Below are positions 36,122-45,925 of a stretch of 64,000 nucleotides of DNA, one piece after another (position 1 is the stretch's first letter; every line of letters starts with the position of its first letter). The translations under genes and the position numbers were made by a program. This stretch comes from Manihot esculenta. Its lineage: Eukaryota > Streptophyta > Magnoliopsida > Malpighiales > Euphorbiaceae. The notes under the pieces are model-generated. The model saw nothing but the letters and a program-made list of their open reading frames with translations. It was not told where the DNA came from and searched no databases. The stretch lies in assembly GCF_001659605.2 (NCBI RefSeq), contig NC_035171.2, positions 2,114,325-2,178,324 on the forward strand, written 5' to 3'.

Positions 36122-39100
36122 ATGTCTTCCCACGAGCAAGTCCTGGCCTCTTTAGTCTCCCAACTTGCCCTATCCTTCGACGGAGCGATTCTCGGCGTAG
36201 CTCTCGCGTATGCGGCCGTCCGTTCCTTCCTGAAGTTTACATCTAACTCCAAAGCACTTCGTAAAATCAGCAAGGCTCCTACTCTCAGAGTCTCCGATCT
36301 CCGCTCCGTCCTTGATCTTCCCCAGCCATCCGATGAAAACCAAAATCAGAATGTTGATCAAGGCCAAACTCAGAAGCTCGTAATTGTACGCGGACAGGTA
36401 GAGCCCAAGTCTGCCGTCGATGGCAACTGGAAGAGCTTGAGATCGAATGCGTTGGTGTCGCACGAATGTGGTGATAAGGCTGTTATTATACAGAGAACTC
36501 AAACTGTATGTATGCAAATAGTTTACATACATCTCAGACATTTATATCTGATTATAGATTGTTAATTGGAATTTGAATCGTGCCTATAGATATTTCTCTT
36601 TCTTCCTCTAATATGTTACTGAAAACAAATGTTTGTTGTATACTCTTTTGTTTTTTTTTTTTGTGGATACAACTATTAATCATAGATAGGCAGATTTCCT
36701 TGAGGAAAATTTTGAGAATATATCCAATAAAATTTTGCTGTGAGCAATAACTTCTTGAAGAAAGAATTTTTAGCATTGGTAGAACAGAGTATTGTTTTAG
36801 GTTTGGACTTTTGAGTTATGTAGCACAACATTCAACTTGTTAGTCTTTGGGGTTTCATATGCTTTAGGGTTTTTTAGAAGATGCTCGAAACTAAATACTT
36901 TGTAGAATTTTGTGTACAGCAGCTAATATGTGCGTTTAGATTTGATTACTGATGGTAAAGCACAACAAAATTTGCAGCCATGAAAGCTTCTAAAACGTCA
37001 TAGGTGCTGCAACTGAGGTTGTTGTTGGGCAGGAAGTGCCAACTTATACGTTGTAAGAATCATTGATGGACTCTTTCATTTGATGAAACAAATTGGTTTG
37101 AAGCTTAGGAAGAGATCAAAGATAGATATAAAGATACTAGTGCTTTTCAGAGCTTGCTTACAAAGTCACTATAATAATGTGGCCAGAAAATTAAAATTAC
37201 ATAGCATATTGTTTTGATGTGTTCTTAATGAAGATGTAGAAAAGAGAAATGAAATATAGATTACAATGCACCTTGAGATTCTAAGCCTGTCAGGATATGC
37301 ACTTGATTATCAGGGGCCATGTATGAAAATTTTTGCTTTATTTAGTGCATAATTTATCTTCAAAATTGTAAATTGAATATGATATTTCTATGGAATACCT
37401 CTAGCTGCTTCGTAATTGATTGTCAAGTTGTAAAAAGTCTGATATGGATTTTGTTTTATGTGCTGTGAAGTGCATATACAATGAATGGAAGGGCTTTTTT
37501 GGATGGACTTCTGATATACGAGCAATCTTTGGCAGATCTTGGAGAGAGCAAGAATCAACCTCATTGCGAATGGTACTTCAAGTTACCTTTTTGTTAGTTT
37601 ACTGAATATTGTCTCTTTATATTATATTGAGCCCAAGAAATGTTAAGGCAATGCTACCAATTGTTACAATTGTCCAGTGAAATGGATATTGATATTTGAT
37701 TGATGTGATGCTTGTCTATGTCTTATAATTGGCATGTTAGACACGATGCACTAATGCTTCTTCGTAAAAAATTCTACCTTTTATGTACAAGTTTCTTTGT
37801 TTGAATATGATATTCTCTTGCTATGGAAAATATATAGAAAATATGTTTCTAAAGGAAGAGGTAACATGAAATTGGACTCCTTGAAGTGGTTGATGGTTTT
37901 TCCTTCCTGAATGGGTTATTGTTAGCAAATAATGCAAGTTAGCTTTTATGCAAATTAGTTGTCCCATTTTCGAGAGTCATGTAGTTATTGGTTTTGCTAT
38001 GTTCTTGGTGGTTAAGCCATATTCTTAGTTGTTAATCCATGATATAGATAGTGCAAATTAGTTTTTGCTTTTTCTTAGTGGTAGGAGAGTGATTCTCCAT
38101 GTTGCTTAATGGTTCTCTATTTTTAGGAGATGGTTATATTTCCCTCTTGTATTTAAGTGCAACAATTCAATAAAAAAAGATATGAGAAACATTTCCAGAA
38201 AAAAGTCTTTGAGTACTCTAAACTCAAGAGGTCCAAGTTCTCTCTAATGAATCTGAATATTATCTCCAACATAGGTTGCCGAAAGCAAATAACCTCGAAT
38301 CCTTCATAACCTTCGCCCATCCAACCAAATACCTAACACATAGACCCATAACTAGATCCATATCAAAGGACCGTAACAAATTGGTATCAGAGCCAATAGT
38401 TATGGGCGAATCAGTCCAAGAACAGCTTAACAAGCTCGTCAACTTACTCTTAGCCGAGCAGCAAGCCAACCAGTCAGGAATGAGAAAGTTGAACAACTTC
38501 ACGCTAAAATGGACACCATGTCTCTTGACTTGGATTCGACAAAGAAGGGGTTGTCTTCTTCAAGCGCTGAAAGTCAAACTAAATCACGAAAAGATAAAGG
38601 AATTTCTGGTGCGACAGTTTTTGAAAATTCTGGAGGAAACTCGATTGTGCCAAAATTCACAAAACTTGACTTCCCTCACTTCAATAGGTTAGAAGACCCT
38701 TTGGATTGGCTGAACCATTGTAACTTTTTTTCCGCCACCAATTAACACCCGAAGAAGAAAAGGTGAGCTTAGCCTCCTATCACTTAGAGGGAATTGCTCA
38801 ATTGTGGTATATACAGTTATTTTAGAATGTTTCTAATCCGACTTGGGAGAAATTCTCACACCAATGCAATCTTCGTTTTGGGCTATGAGCTTAGCCTCTT
38901 ATCACTTAGAGGGAATTGCTCAATTGTGGTATATGCAGCTGATACAGGATGTTCCTGATCTGACTTAGGAGGAATTCTCACACCAATGCAATCTTTGTTT
39001 TGGGCCACCAATAAATATTAATAAATTGGGAGAGCTGGCAAAATTAAAGCAGACGGGAACGGTTGCTAACTACCAAATCCAATTTGAGATTTTTGTCTCA

Positions 39101-41676
39101 CGAGCTGAAAGTCTCACTCAGGATAAAAAAATACAGCTTTATCTCAGCGGGTTGCAAAAATACATCATTGTGGAGAGGTGGAACTTCACCAACCAAAAGA
39201 TCTAGTCACTACTATGAGCATGTCAAGACTCTATGAACAGAAAAATTGGTCCATATGTGCTGCAAGTCCTTCAACCAATCATTCATCTTAACAAACAATA
39301 GAAGCAAAAGGTACCCGAATCATTAAGCACTTGAACCGTGATGAGATTGAGGAACGACGATGAAAAGGACTTTGTTTTAATTGTGATGATTCCTTTGATC
39401 GAGGACATCGGTGCAAGAAAGTATTATGGCTGGATTTAGCAGATGACGACCTAGGAGATGTAGCAACGGACCAACTACTTGCCGAATAGTTTTTAGAAAT
39501 TTTATGAGTTTGTGCTTGAGGACAAGCGTATAGTGGAGGAGGGAGTAAGGTTAGCAAATAATGCAAGTTAGCTTTTTTGCAAATTAGTTGTCCCATTTTG
39601 AAGAGTCACGTAGTTAGTGGTTTAGCCATGTTCTTGATGGGTAAGACATGTTCTTAGTGGTTAACCCATGATGTAGATAGTGCAAGTTAGTTTTTACTTT
39701 TCCTTAATGGTTGGAGGGTGATCCTCTATATTGCTTAATGGTTCCCTATTTTTAGGAGATGATTATGTCTCCCTCTTGTATTTAAGTATAATAATTCGAT
39801 AAAAAAAGATATGAGAAAAATATCCAGAACAAGGCTTTGTGTACTCTAAACTCAAGAGGTTCAGGTTCTTTCAAACGAATCTGAATATTATCTCCAACAT
39901 AGGTCGCTGAAAGAAATCACCCTCAAATCCTTCGCAACCTTCACCCATCCAACCAAATACCTAAACACATAGACCCATAACTAGATCCATATCAAAGGAC
40001 CGTAACCGTTATGGATGCTTGATATTCGCAAGTTCTTCTAAAATTTGAATTGGAAAAGAAGAACTTCCATGTTTAGTGTTTGCAGGAACTGTATTATTCA
40101 TTTATCTGTCTATTCTCTTTCCCCCTCTTCTTTTGGAAATATCATCATCCAGTTGCCTGAGTTGTTGTTCTACCTGCACCATTCCTATCAAGGCTTTATC
40201 AACTTGAGTTACTTAAAACAAAAATAAAAGGAATAAGCTCCTTACAATTGATTGCTTCTCATAATCTTATGGATATACGTTCTACTATTTTTGATTTGTT
40301 TGATAAAGCTGAGGGCCTTTCAAGTGGGTTATTTGAAGGATGTGAGAAGGTGGACTAACTCATTCCTTTGTACTTATTTGACAGGTTCCTTTCGTTCTTG
40401 TTGAAGGTGGTCGATGGCCACAATCAGATTATGTTATTGTGAATATAGATGGTTCAAGACATGCTCTACCTCTTACAACTGTGTATCATCAATTGCAACC
40501 TATTGACGCTTCTCCATATACATTCCTTCAGGCGCTATTTGGTCATGAATATCCTGTAAGTTCCAAAGAAGTTAACCCTAAGGGCGCCGCATTTCATGTC
40601 TTCAAATGAATTCAATGTTTTCTCGACATTTAACCCCTTATTCTCCTAATATTGCAAATTTGCAATTGAAGAGCTGTTTTTTTTGGGGTTAGGTCAGATC
40701 TAACTTATTTTTTCTTTTTTGGAGGTTGGGCTGCTTGATGAGGAGAAAATCCTCCCATTAGGGAAGGAGATCAATGCTGTTGGCATTTGCAGTTCTAGAA
40801 ATGGAGTTCTTGAGATAAAATCATGCAAGGATCTTCCCTATTTTCTGTAAGGAGACTTGTTCTCAAGCACTTTGTTGATTGGCTAAACATGCTAACATTT
40901 TGCAAATCTGATGACTACTACCAATAATATACATTACTACATTATTGAAGGGCTGATTGTATGTCATTTACAAGCATATTTTTGCATGTGACTGGAATTA
41001 TATCTATAATGAAATGAAATTTGCTTCTGGGTTGTTGCAGGTCAGATATGACTAAAGATCAAATGGTGGTAGATCTTGCCTTCAAAACAAAAGTACTGTT
41101 GTGGAGTGGTGTCGTTCTTGGTTCACTGTCAATTGGTATTCTTGGCTATGCAGCTGTGAGGTACTTCTGCCCTAAATGCATTTGCTGAATATGTTGAATG
41201 ATTTATGCATGTGAATGTGTTTCTATTAAGGACGACCGTGGCAACAAATGTTGTTTCATTTGATGCAGTCAAATATTACGGGAGAGAAGAAGAAATATTC
41301 AGTTTATCTATCAGACATTATTTATTTAGCTAAATAGAGAATGTTTATTCAGTTTCATATCCATATTAAACACTTTGTCCTTAGGAACTGGAATAGGTGG
41401 AAAGAATGGAGGCAACATAGACAGTCTCAGCAACAAAACCATGCTGCTAGTACTGATGATGACCCTCAGATTGATGCAGATGAGGAAGCAGGAGATGTTC
41501 CGGATGGACAGTTGTGCGTGATATGCTTAATGCGGAGAAGACGTTCTGCATTCATTCCATGTGGGCATCTTGTTTGTTGCCAACTCTGTGCTATATCAGT
41601 TGAACGCGAGGTATCACCAAAGTGTCCTCTCTGTCGACAGGCAGTCCGAAATTCTATGAGGATATTTGAATGCTGA
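36122..41676 (+). CDS. SP1-like RING E3 ubiquitin ligase of the organelle envelope (SPL2 class)
   Basis: Relative of SP1 and human MUL1; in plants SP1 in the chloroplast outer envelope targets TOC import components for degradation. Exons: 36122-36505, 37471-37572, 40385-40555, 40725-40846, 41041-41160, 41385-41676; 1191 nt, 396 aa. An N-terminal membrane segment (about 22-40, AILGVALAYAAVRSFL) is followed by the GIDE-type intermembrane domain (VIVRGQVEP, KAVIIQRTQT, LPLTTVYHQL). A second segment follows at about 277-299 (LLWSGVVLGSLSIGILGYAAV). The C-terminal RING (344-383) has C344, C347, C359, H361, C364, C368, C380 and C383. The order and the C-terminal VRNSMRIFEC-type ending resemble Arabidopsis SPL2 more than SP1 from memory. 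Intron 2 is 2.8 kb because it holds an LTR retrotransposon. Confidence 0.93.
37920..38378 (+). repeat. 5' LTR of the intronic retrotransposon
   Basis: 459 bp, begins TGTTAGCAAATAATGC and ends CCGTAACA. It is matched along its full length by the 3' copy at 39549-40007. Confidence 0.9.
38382..38395 (+). other. Primer-binding site of the intronic retrotransposon
   Basis: TGGTATCAGAGCCA, the standard initiator-Met tRNA complement in plant LTR elements, 3 bp after the 5' LTR. Confidence 0.9.
38764..39007 (+). repeat. 122-bp tandem duplication within the gag remnant
   Basis: Two units, 38764-38885 and 38886-39007, both run from TGAGCTTAGCCTC to the GTTTTGGGC end. They have diverged at about a dozen sites, so the duplication is old. 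It repeats the HLEGIAQLWY gag block. Confidence 0.88.
39549..40007 (+). repeat. 3' LTR of the intronic retrotransposon
   Basis: 459 bp, partner of 37920-38378. Terminal bases have mutated to GG...CC. It is followed directly by the GTTAT target duplication. Confidence 0.9.
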
Positions 41677-42372
41677 GTAACGCAGTTGCTGTTTTATGCA
41701 TTGGACATACACTTTCATGAAAAATCAAATATTATTTAGTAATTGTATATACAACGTAGGATGTGTACTGATTGATACTACCTAAATGTGCAGCTCGATG
41801 TTTTAATAGAGTTTCAAGATTCCATCCTTTGGTTTTAAGTTCCATGGTACCATCTAGCTGAAATCCCAAAGCTTGTGGCTTACTTAACCGAAGTTCGGTT
41901 ATTTTTATCACAACTCTTAAGCAAGGAAAATTAATATTGTACGTATAAGAAAAGCATAATTTATACATTGCAAAAGAGCTTGTCGAGCTCTCAAAATGGC
42001 ACAAGAAAACTGTTCCTCTTGCCGGACTTAGAAGTTATCCGCGTAGATGATGCATGCATTACCATGTCAAAATACGCAACAACAATAAATGCAGTTGGGA
42101 TATATGCATTAACTATCTGCACTGCCCTACAGCTGCCGAAGCCAATTAGAAATCTGGTCCCGTCCACTGGCAATAGGCTTCTAATCAAAATTAGAACAAA
42201 TTTTGACGTAGTTTTCTATTTACTTCCCTATTACAACAACAGAGATGTTAGAACAAAATCAAGCATATAACAAAAACTAAGGGAAACAGCCTCTACACAT
42301 CATTTTTTACTCACTCGAATTTACATATGAAAGCTCAAAACAGGACAGGAGAGCTGCAACTGTTCTAAACTA
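41677..42372. other. Convergent 3' regions of the E3 ligase gene and NSP1
   Basis: Both flanking genes end here, so the stretch carries their 3' UTRs. The short frames 41732-42004, 41968-42270 and 41991-42188 conflict and show no family features. Confidence 0.55.
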
Positions 42373-44004
42373 TCATTTCCCTTTCATATTCATGTCCAAC
42401 TTCCATAATGAACAGAAAGAAACAGGCTGCCCTTTCCACCATAACCCAACACACTCATCTTTTTCTTCTATTTTCATCTCCCAGTTACTGTCATACTTCC
42501 TTAACAATGCTCGACCTCCATCAATGGCATCCTCTCCAAAAACCTCACCTACAAACCCCACCCTTCTCATCCTTTCACACCATCTTTCTTTCCCTTCATT
42601 CATCTCTCCACGATTCGTTAATGCCTTGGCTGCCTCTCCTTCCATTACTCTTCTTTCTTCACTATCTCTGCCTTTGAAAGCTGAGCTTGTTGAGTCCAAA
42701 AACTTCCATAAGTAATCCACTCTTCTTGAAAATCCTGTTGCAAAATCCCCACAACTGTTGCAGCTGCAATCTGCGTTGTTTTCACTAAGTACCACTCCTT
42801 TTGGCTCCATATCTCTCAGAAACCTCAAGAACTCGGTTCTCTCATCTGGATTGTTGTGATTTAGATGATGGAGTCTGAATTGAGCACAAACTATTAAGAT
42901 TTCTTCGGGGTTAGTGTTAATGATTTGTCCATTGAGTTTTTGTAACGGGATGTTATCAAGTCTATTGATTTGCAAGTTGATGTTCATGGACTTGGCAAAA
43001 TTGAGTAATCTTGGGGGAAAATTATCTCCCGGAGGACCTACTGAAAATGGGGTGTCAGTGTTTTGATCATTTTCGACGGTGGCAGTAACGACCGTGATGC
43101 GTACCAGAGGAGGAGGTCCTCCAGGTCGGCGAGTTAAGGCCTCGAGAAGCGTAGGCCATTGAACACCATGGGAGACCCCAATATCAAGAATATGGAGACT
43201 CTGCTTGTGATCTAGTTCTTGAGCAAGAATTTGAAGGATCGACGAATTTGCAATGTTATTAGGAAATGAAAACCAAGGACTAATCTCATAGAATTTGAGT
43301 AAAGATCGCTGAAAGAACTTTGGCTCTATGGAAGTGAAAGATATAGGGCCGACAGAGGCAGAGGTTGTTGAAGATGATAGGTGGTGAGTCAAAGCTTGAA
43401 GGCCAAAAAACGCTAGCCGGTGGTTAGCATCTCCGGCGGATGAAGCAAGCTCATGGAGAACATAGAGAAAGTGTTGAACACGCGAAAAGTTTCCGGTGGT
43501 GATAGCAGCTGCACAAGGGTTAAGCAAATCCTCTGCCCATCTTCCTTCCTTGTTATTACCGTTATTCCCGTTATTTCCTGTGCTTTTACTATTTCCTTTG
43601 TTTTTTCTATATGATCTTTTCCCTGCCACCACTTCAATTACTTGTTCACCATCTTGATCTTCATTGCTGATCCGAATCCGATGATTCTGCTTCTTCCCCT
43701 GATGATGATTCTGTGATGTTTTAGGAACTGGGTCACCCGTGGCTCCCCGTTTTCTGGAAGAATTGGAAGGTTGTTGATGATTGGAAGATGTGGGATCACT
43801 TGGTGCATTTAAGGTGGTATTGGTGGTGCTGCTGAGACCTTGGCAGATTTCTTCAGTTTGATTCCACCATTGACAGCCGTTTACATCGCCGGAGTTGTAG
43901 TTGGAAGGATCATCGAAGAAGGAAGGCAGGAAAGATGCTGAATCTTCTAACCAATCTAGTATGTGATCTGAGATGAGGTTTGGCTCTGGTTCCTCAATAG
44001 TCAT
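42373..44004 (-). CDS. NSP1: NSP1, GRAS-family transcription regulator
   Basis: Nuclear GRAS protein that with NSP2 controls nodulation and mycorrhizal genes in host plants, and strigolactone synthesis (D27) more widely. Single exon, 543 aa, close to the length remembered for Medicago NSP1 (about 554 aa). The N-terminus MTIEEPEPN, HILDWLEDS is the conserved NSP1 block. A Ser/Asn-rich region with basic runs (KRGATGDPVPK, GKRSYRKNK) follows. The GRAS domain starts near RWAEDLLNPCAAAI, then LHILDIGVSHGVQWPTL (VHIID motif), FPPRLLNFAKSMNI, CSCNSCGDFATGF and the SAW-type end VGLWWKGQPVSFCSLWK. The frame stays open upstream to a Met at 44103, but that 33-aa extension is unrelated to the family; I chose the ATG at 44004 because conservation begins exactly there. 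No break or missing motif seen. Confidence 0.93.
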   Translation of the reverse strand: MTIEEPEPNLISDHILDWLEDSASFLPSFFDDPSNYNSGDVNGCQWWNQTEEICQGLSSTTNTTLNAPSDPTSSNHQQPSNSSRKRGATGDPVPKTSQNHHQGKKQNHRIRISNEDQDGEQVIEVVAGKRSYRKNKGNSKSTGNNGNNGNNKEGRWAEDLLNPCAAAITTGNFSRVQHFLYVLHELASSAGDANHRLAFFGLQALTHHLSSSTTSASVGPISFTSIEPKFFQRSLLKFYEISPWFSFPNNIANSSILQILAQELDHKQSLHILDIGVSHGVQWPTLLEALTRRPGGPPPLVRITVVTATVENDQNTDTPFSVGPPGDNFPPRLLNFAKSMNINLQINRLDNIPLQKLNGQIINTNPEEILIVCAQFRLHHLNHNNPDERTEFLRFLRDMEPKGVVLSENNADCSCNSCGDFATGFSRRVDYLWKFLDSTSSAFKGRDSEERRVMEGEAAKALTNRGEMNEGKERWCERMRRVGFVGEVFGEDAIDGGRALLRKYDSNWEMKIEEKDECVGLWWKGQPVSFCSLWKLDMNMKGK

Positions 44005-44830
44005 TTTGTGCCTGAAAATGTGGAGTTTGAAAGAAAATTTGAGGGAGACACAAATATGATTTATGCTTATTCTTTTGACCAAAGACACAGAAGATTGAGC
44101 CACTAGATTTGTGTGATTAAAAAAATGAAAAGATTAGCTGCAAATTTTGGAAGGAGATGGTAGAGAGCATATTTCAAGGCTTTGGGGAGCTGTTCATTTG
44201 GAGGATTTGAGATTTTTCTTTAAGCCATTTTAAGGCTGCAAGTCAAGCATGAGAGCTTGGTGATTGTGACAGGGGTTGAATTTGAATTGCCAAGAGCCGG
44301 CTGTTTTCTGATTAAGAAATATTATTAAGGTGATTTACAAAAACTTTTTAATAATTCCATCAATTTTGGACCCTGTCTATGCATTGAAATAGACCTGTGT
44401 ACCACCAAATTTCAATTGTAAAGTTTGAAATCATGGAATTATTTAAAGAATAATATTATCCAATACGTTGTTTATTGATTATTATTATTATAATCATGTT
44501 CTTGTTGTAGACCCCCAAAATTGACTCAACCCACCACAAGTCATTAGCCAATCCAATCTTGGTCTGACCTTTTCATTGTTTGTTTTGTTTATTTTCTTGT
44601 AAAGAACACTTTACTGTGTTCTGCTAGCCTCATATCTGCAATTCTTTTATTTATGCTTCATTTTGTTTTCTTCATTGTACTCTATTTTCTTGACATTAAT
44701 TTCTTCTTATTATTTTTTTACTTACCCTCCTTTATAACATTTAAATCCTTATACTTACCCTCCTTTATAACATTTAAATCCTTATACTTACCCTCCTTTA
44801 TAACATTTGCCCTATATTATATTATATTAG
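44005..44830. other. NSP1 upstream region
   Basis: Holds the NSP1 leader and promoter. AT-rich, with a 33-bp tandem repeat near its right end. The plus-strand frame at 44653-44862 is made largely of that repeat. Confidence 0.45.
44721..44810 (+). repeat. 33-bp tandem repeat, about 2.7 copies
   Basis: Units start CTTACCCTCCTTTATAACAT at 44721, 44754 and 44787. The first two are identical over the full period and the third is truncated. The near-perfect identity indicates recent expansion. Confidence 0.88.
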
Positions 44831-45004
44831 AGGAGAGGAGGCTCCAACCCGAAATACTATGATTTGTTGGATACCCTGTTCAGAGAAGCTAATCAGCTGG
44901 TGCTAGTCATTATGCAGCCCTCTGTTGATTTTGGAGAATGCAATATTGAAAGAGCTGTCCACTGGTTAATGGAACTGAGCACAGGGTCAATAAAAGAATG
45001 CTGA
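44831..45004 (+). other. Exon-like open segment, product not recognised
   Basis: After an AT-rich stretch ending TATTAG (acceptor-like) a frame of 57 codons plus TGA runs 44831-45004: NPKYYDLLDTLFREANQ, then LVIMQPSVDFGECNIE, then RAVHWLMELSTGSIKEC and stop. The composition reads like real protein rather than shadow: no low complexity, and charged and hydrophobic residues mixed as in a helix. No upstream exon fits between it and NSP1, which is on the other strand. It could be the last exon of a relic gene, a moved fragment, or chance. I do not recognise the family. Confidence 0.3.
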
Positions 45005-45925
45005 GTGATGTCAGGAGGACCTAAACGCAATAAAGAATACATGGGTCCTGATTGTTTTCTACAGTTGGGATTCAAAACTTCAAAAATTTTCACTGTATTA
45101 CAGATGTTTTACCATTACCTAAGCCATCAAGATTGACTTGTATTATGAGCACTGTAATTTTCAGCTTGAAGTTGGAAACCAATTTGGTTTTGTGCTGTGC
45201 TCTCTTGTATTTGCCAACCCAGAACTGTCCTTTTCTTCTCTCACCTGGTTGTGGCCCAAACAGGCTCAATGACAACGAAATACAGTCCAGTCCATCAGGA
45301 AGAGGCTTATCAATCCTCTGCAGTCTATTATTATTTTTTTTTAAAGCAAAACTACTTATTGTATTAATAAAATTCAATCAAACAATGAGTAATATCATTC
45401 CAAATAGAAAGACGATCATGCCTAATAGATTCTCTAATGAAAATATGAGCAGTTAGAATAGTATGACGATGAACCCAACTAATATAAATATCAACTAATA
45501 TAAATATCAGTTTTAGAGTCTAATAAAAATTTAGAATCATTCAAAATCAAACCAAGTTTAAGTTTAGAAATGTTTAAATGCGGAGACTATGATACTGAAA
45601 ACTGGAACGAGTATATCAACTGAATAATATACCTTTAATCATCACATTAAAATCCATGTCAGATTAAACTATAACGACTTAAGGATAATTTTGTATTAAA
45701 ATCCATGTCAGCCCCATTTGGTTTAAAAGGAGAAAGAAGAAATGTATTTGACAACAGTACATCAGAAACATCACGTTTAAACAATAAAATTAATTCCCAA
45801 TAATTCAGCCTTTAGCATCCAATCAATGGACCTTGGCATAAATGGGAACTAATTATCTTGATGTCAACACAGATCCAGGCAGCATCCAAGACCGACAAAA
45901 AGGTGCTTACTAGTACATAGGGCTT
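45005..45925. other. Downstream flank of the Thg1 gene
   Basis: Probably includes the Thg1 3' UTR at its right end. No gene supported; the frames at 45052-45456 and 45090-45377 overlap on opposite strands. A small direct repeat (taatataaatatcaac) occurs near 45480-45505, and AAAATCCATGTCAG recurs at about 45650 and 45700. Confidence 0.4.

Larger units (their letters stand above)
37920..40007 (+). mobile_element. Non-autonomous Ty3/gypsy-like LTR retrotransposon in intron 2 of the E3 ligase gene
   Basis: A complete but deleted element of 2088 bp: 5' LTR 37920-38378, 3' LTR 39549-40007 (both 459 bp), flanked by a 5-bp target duplication GTTAT at 37915-37919 and 40008-40012. LTR ends were TG...CA; the 3' copy has decayed to GG...CC. 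The primer-binding site TGGTATCAGAGCCA (38382-38395), complementary to initiator-Met tRNA, follows the 5' LTR. A purine tract (gtggaggagggagtaag) precedes the 3' LTR. The interior holds only gag remnants: VQEQLNKLVNLLLAEQQ, PKFTKLDFPHFNR, a LEGIAQLWY block and a zinc-knuckle relic CFNCDDSFDRGHRCKK. No protease, RT or integrase is present. LTRs differ by roughly 10-13% by eye, so the insertion is old. It is in the same orientation as the host gene. Confidence 0.92.

Noticed and set aside
38276..38745. Two overlapping frames that look like a small gene in the E3 ligase intron
   Set aside because: They are the gag remnant and LTR edge of the retrotransposon, frameshifted relative to each other.
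44005..44103. Upstream in-frame Met that would extend NSP1 by 33 residues
   Set aside because: The added residues have no NSP1 resemblance, while the conserved MTIEEPEPN block begins exactly at 44004.
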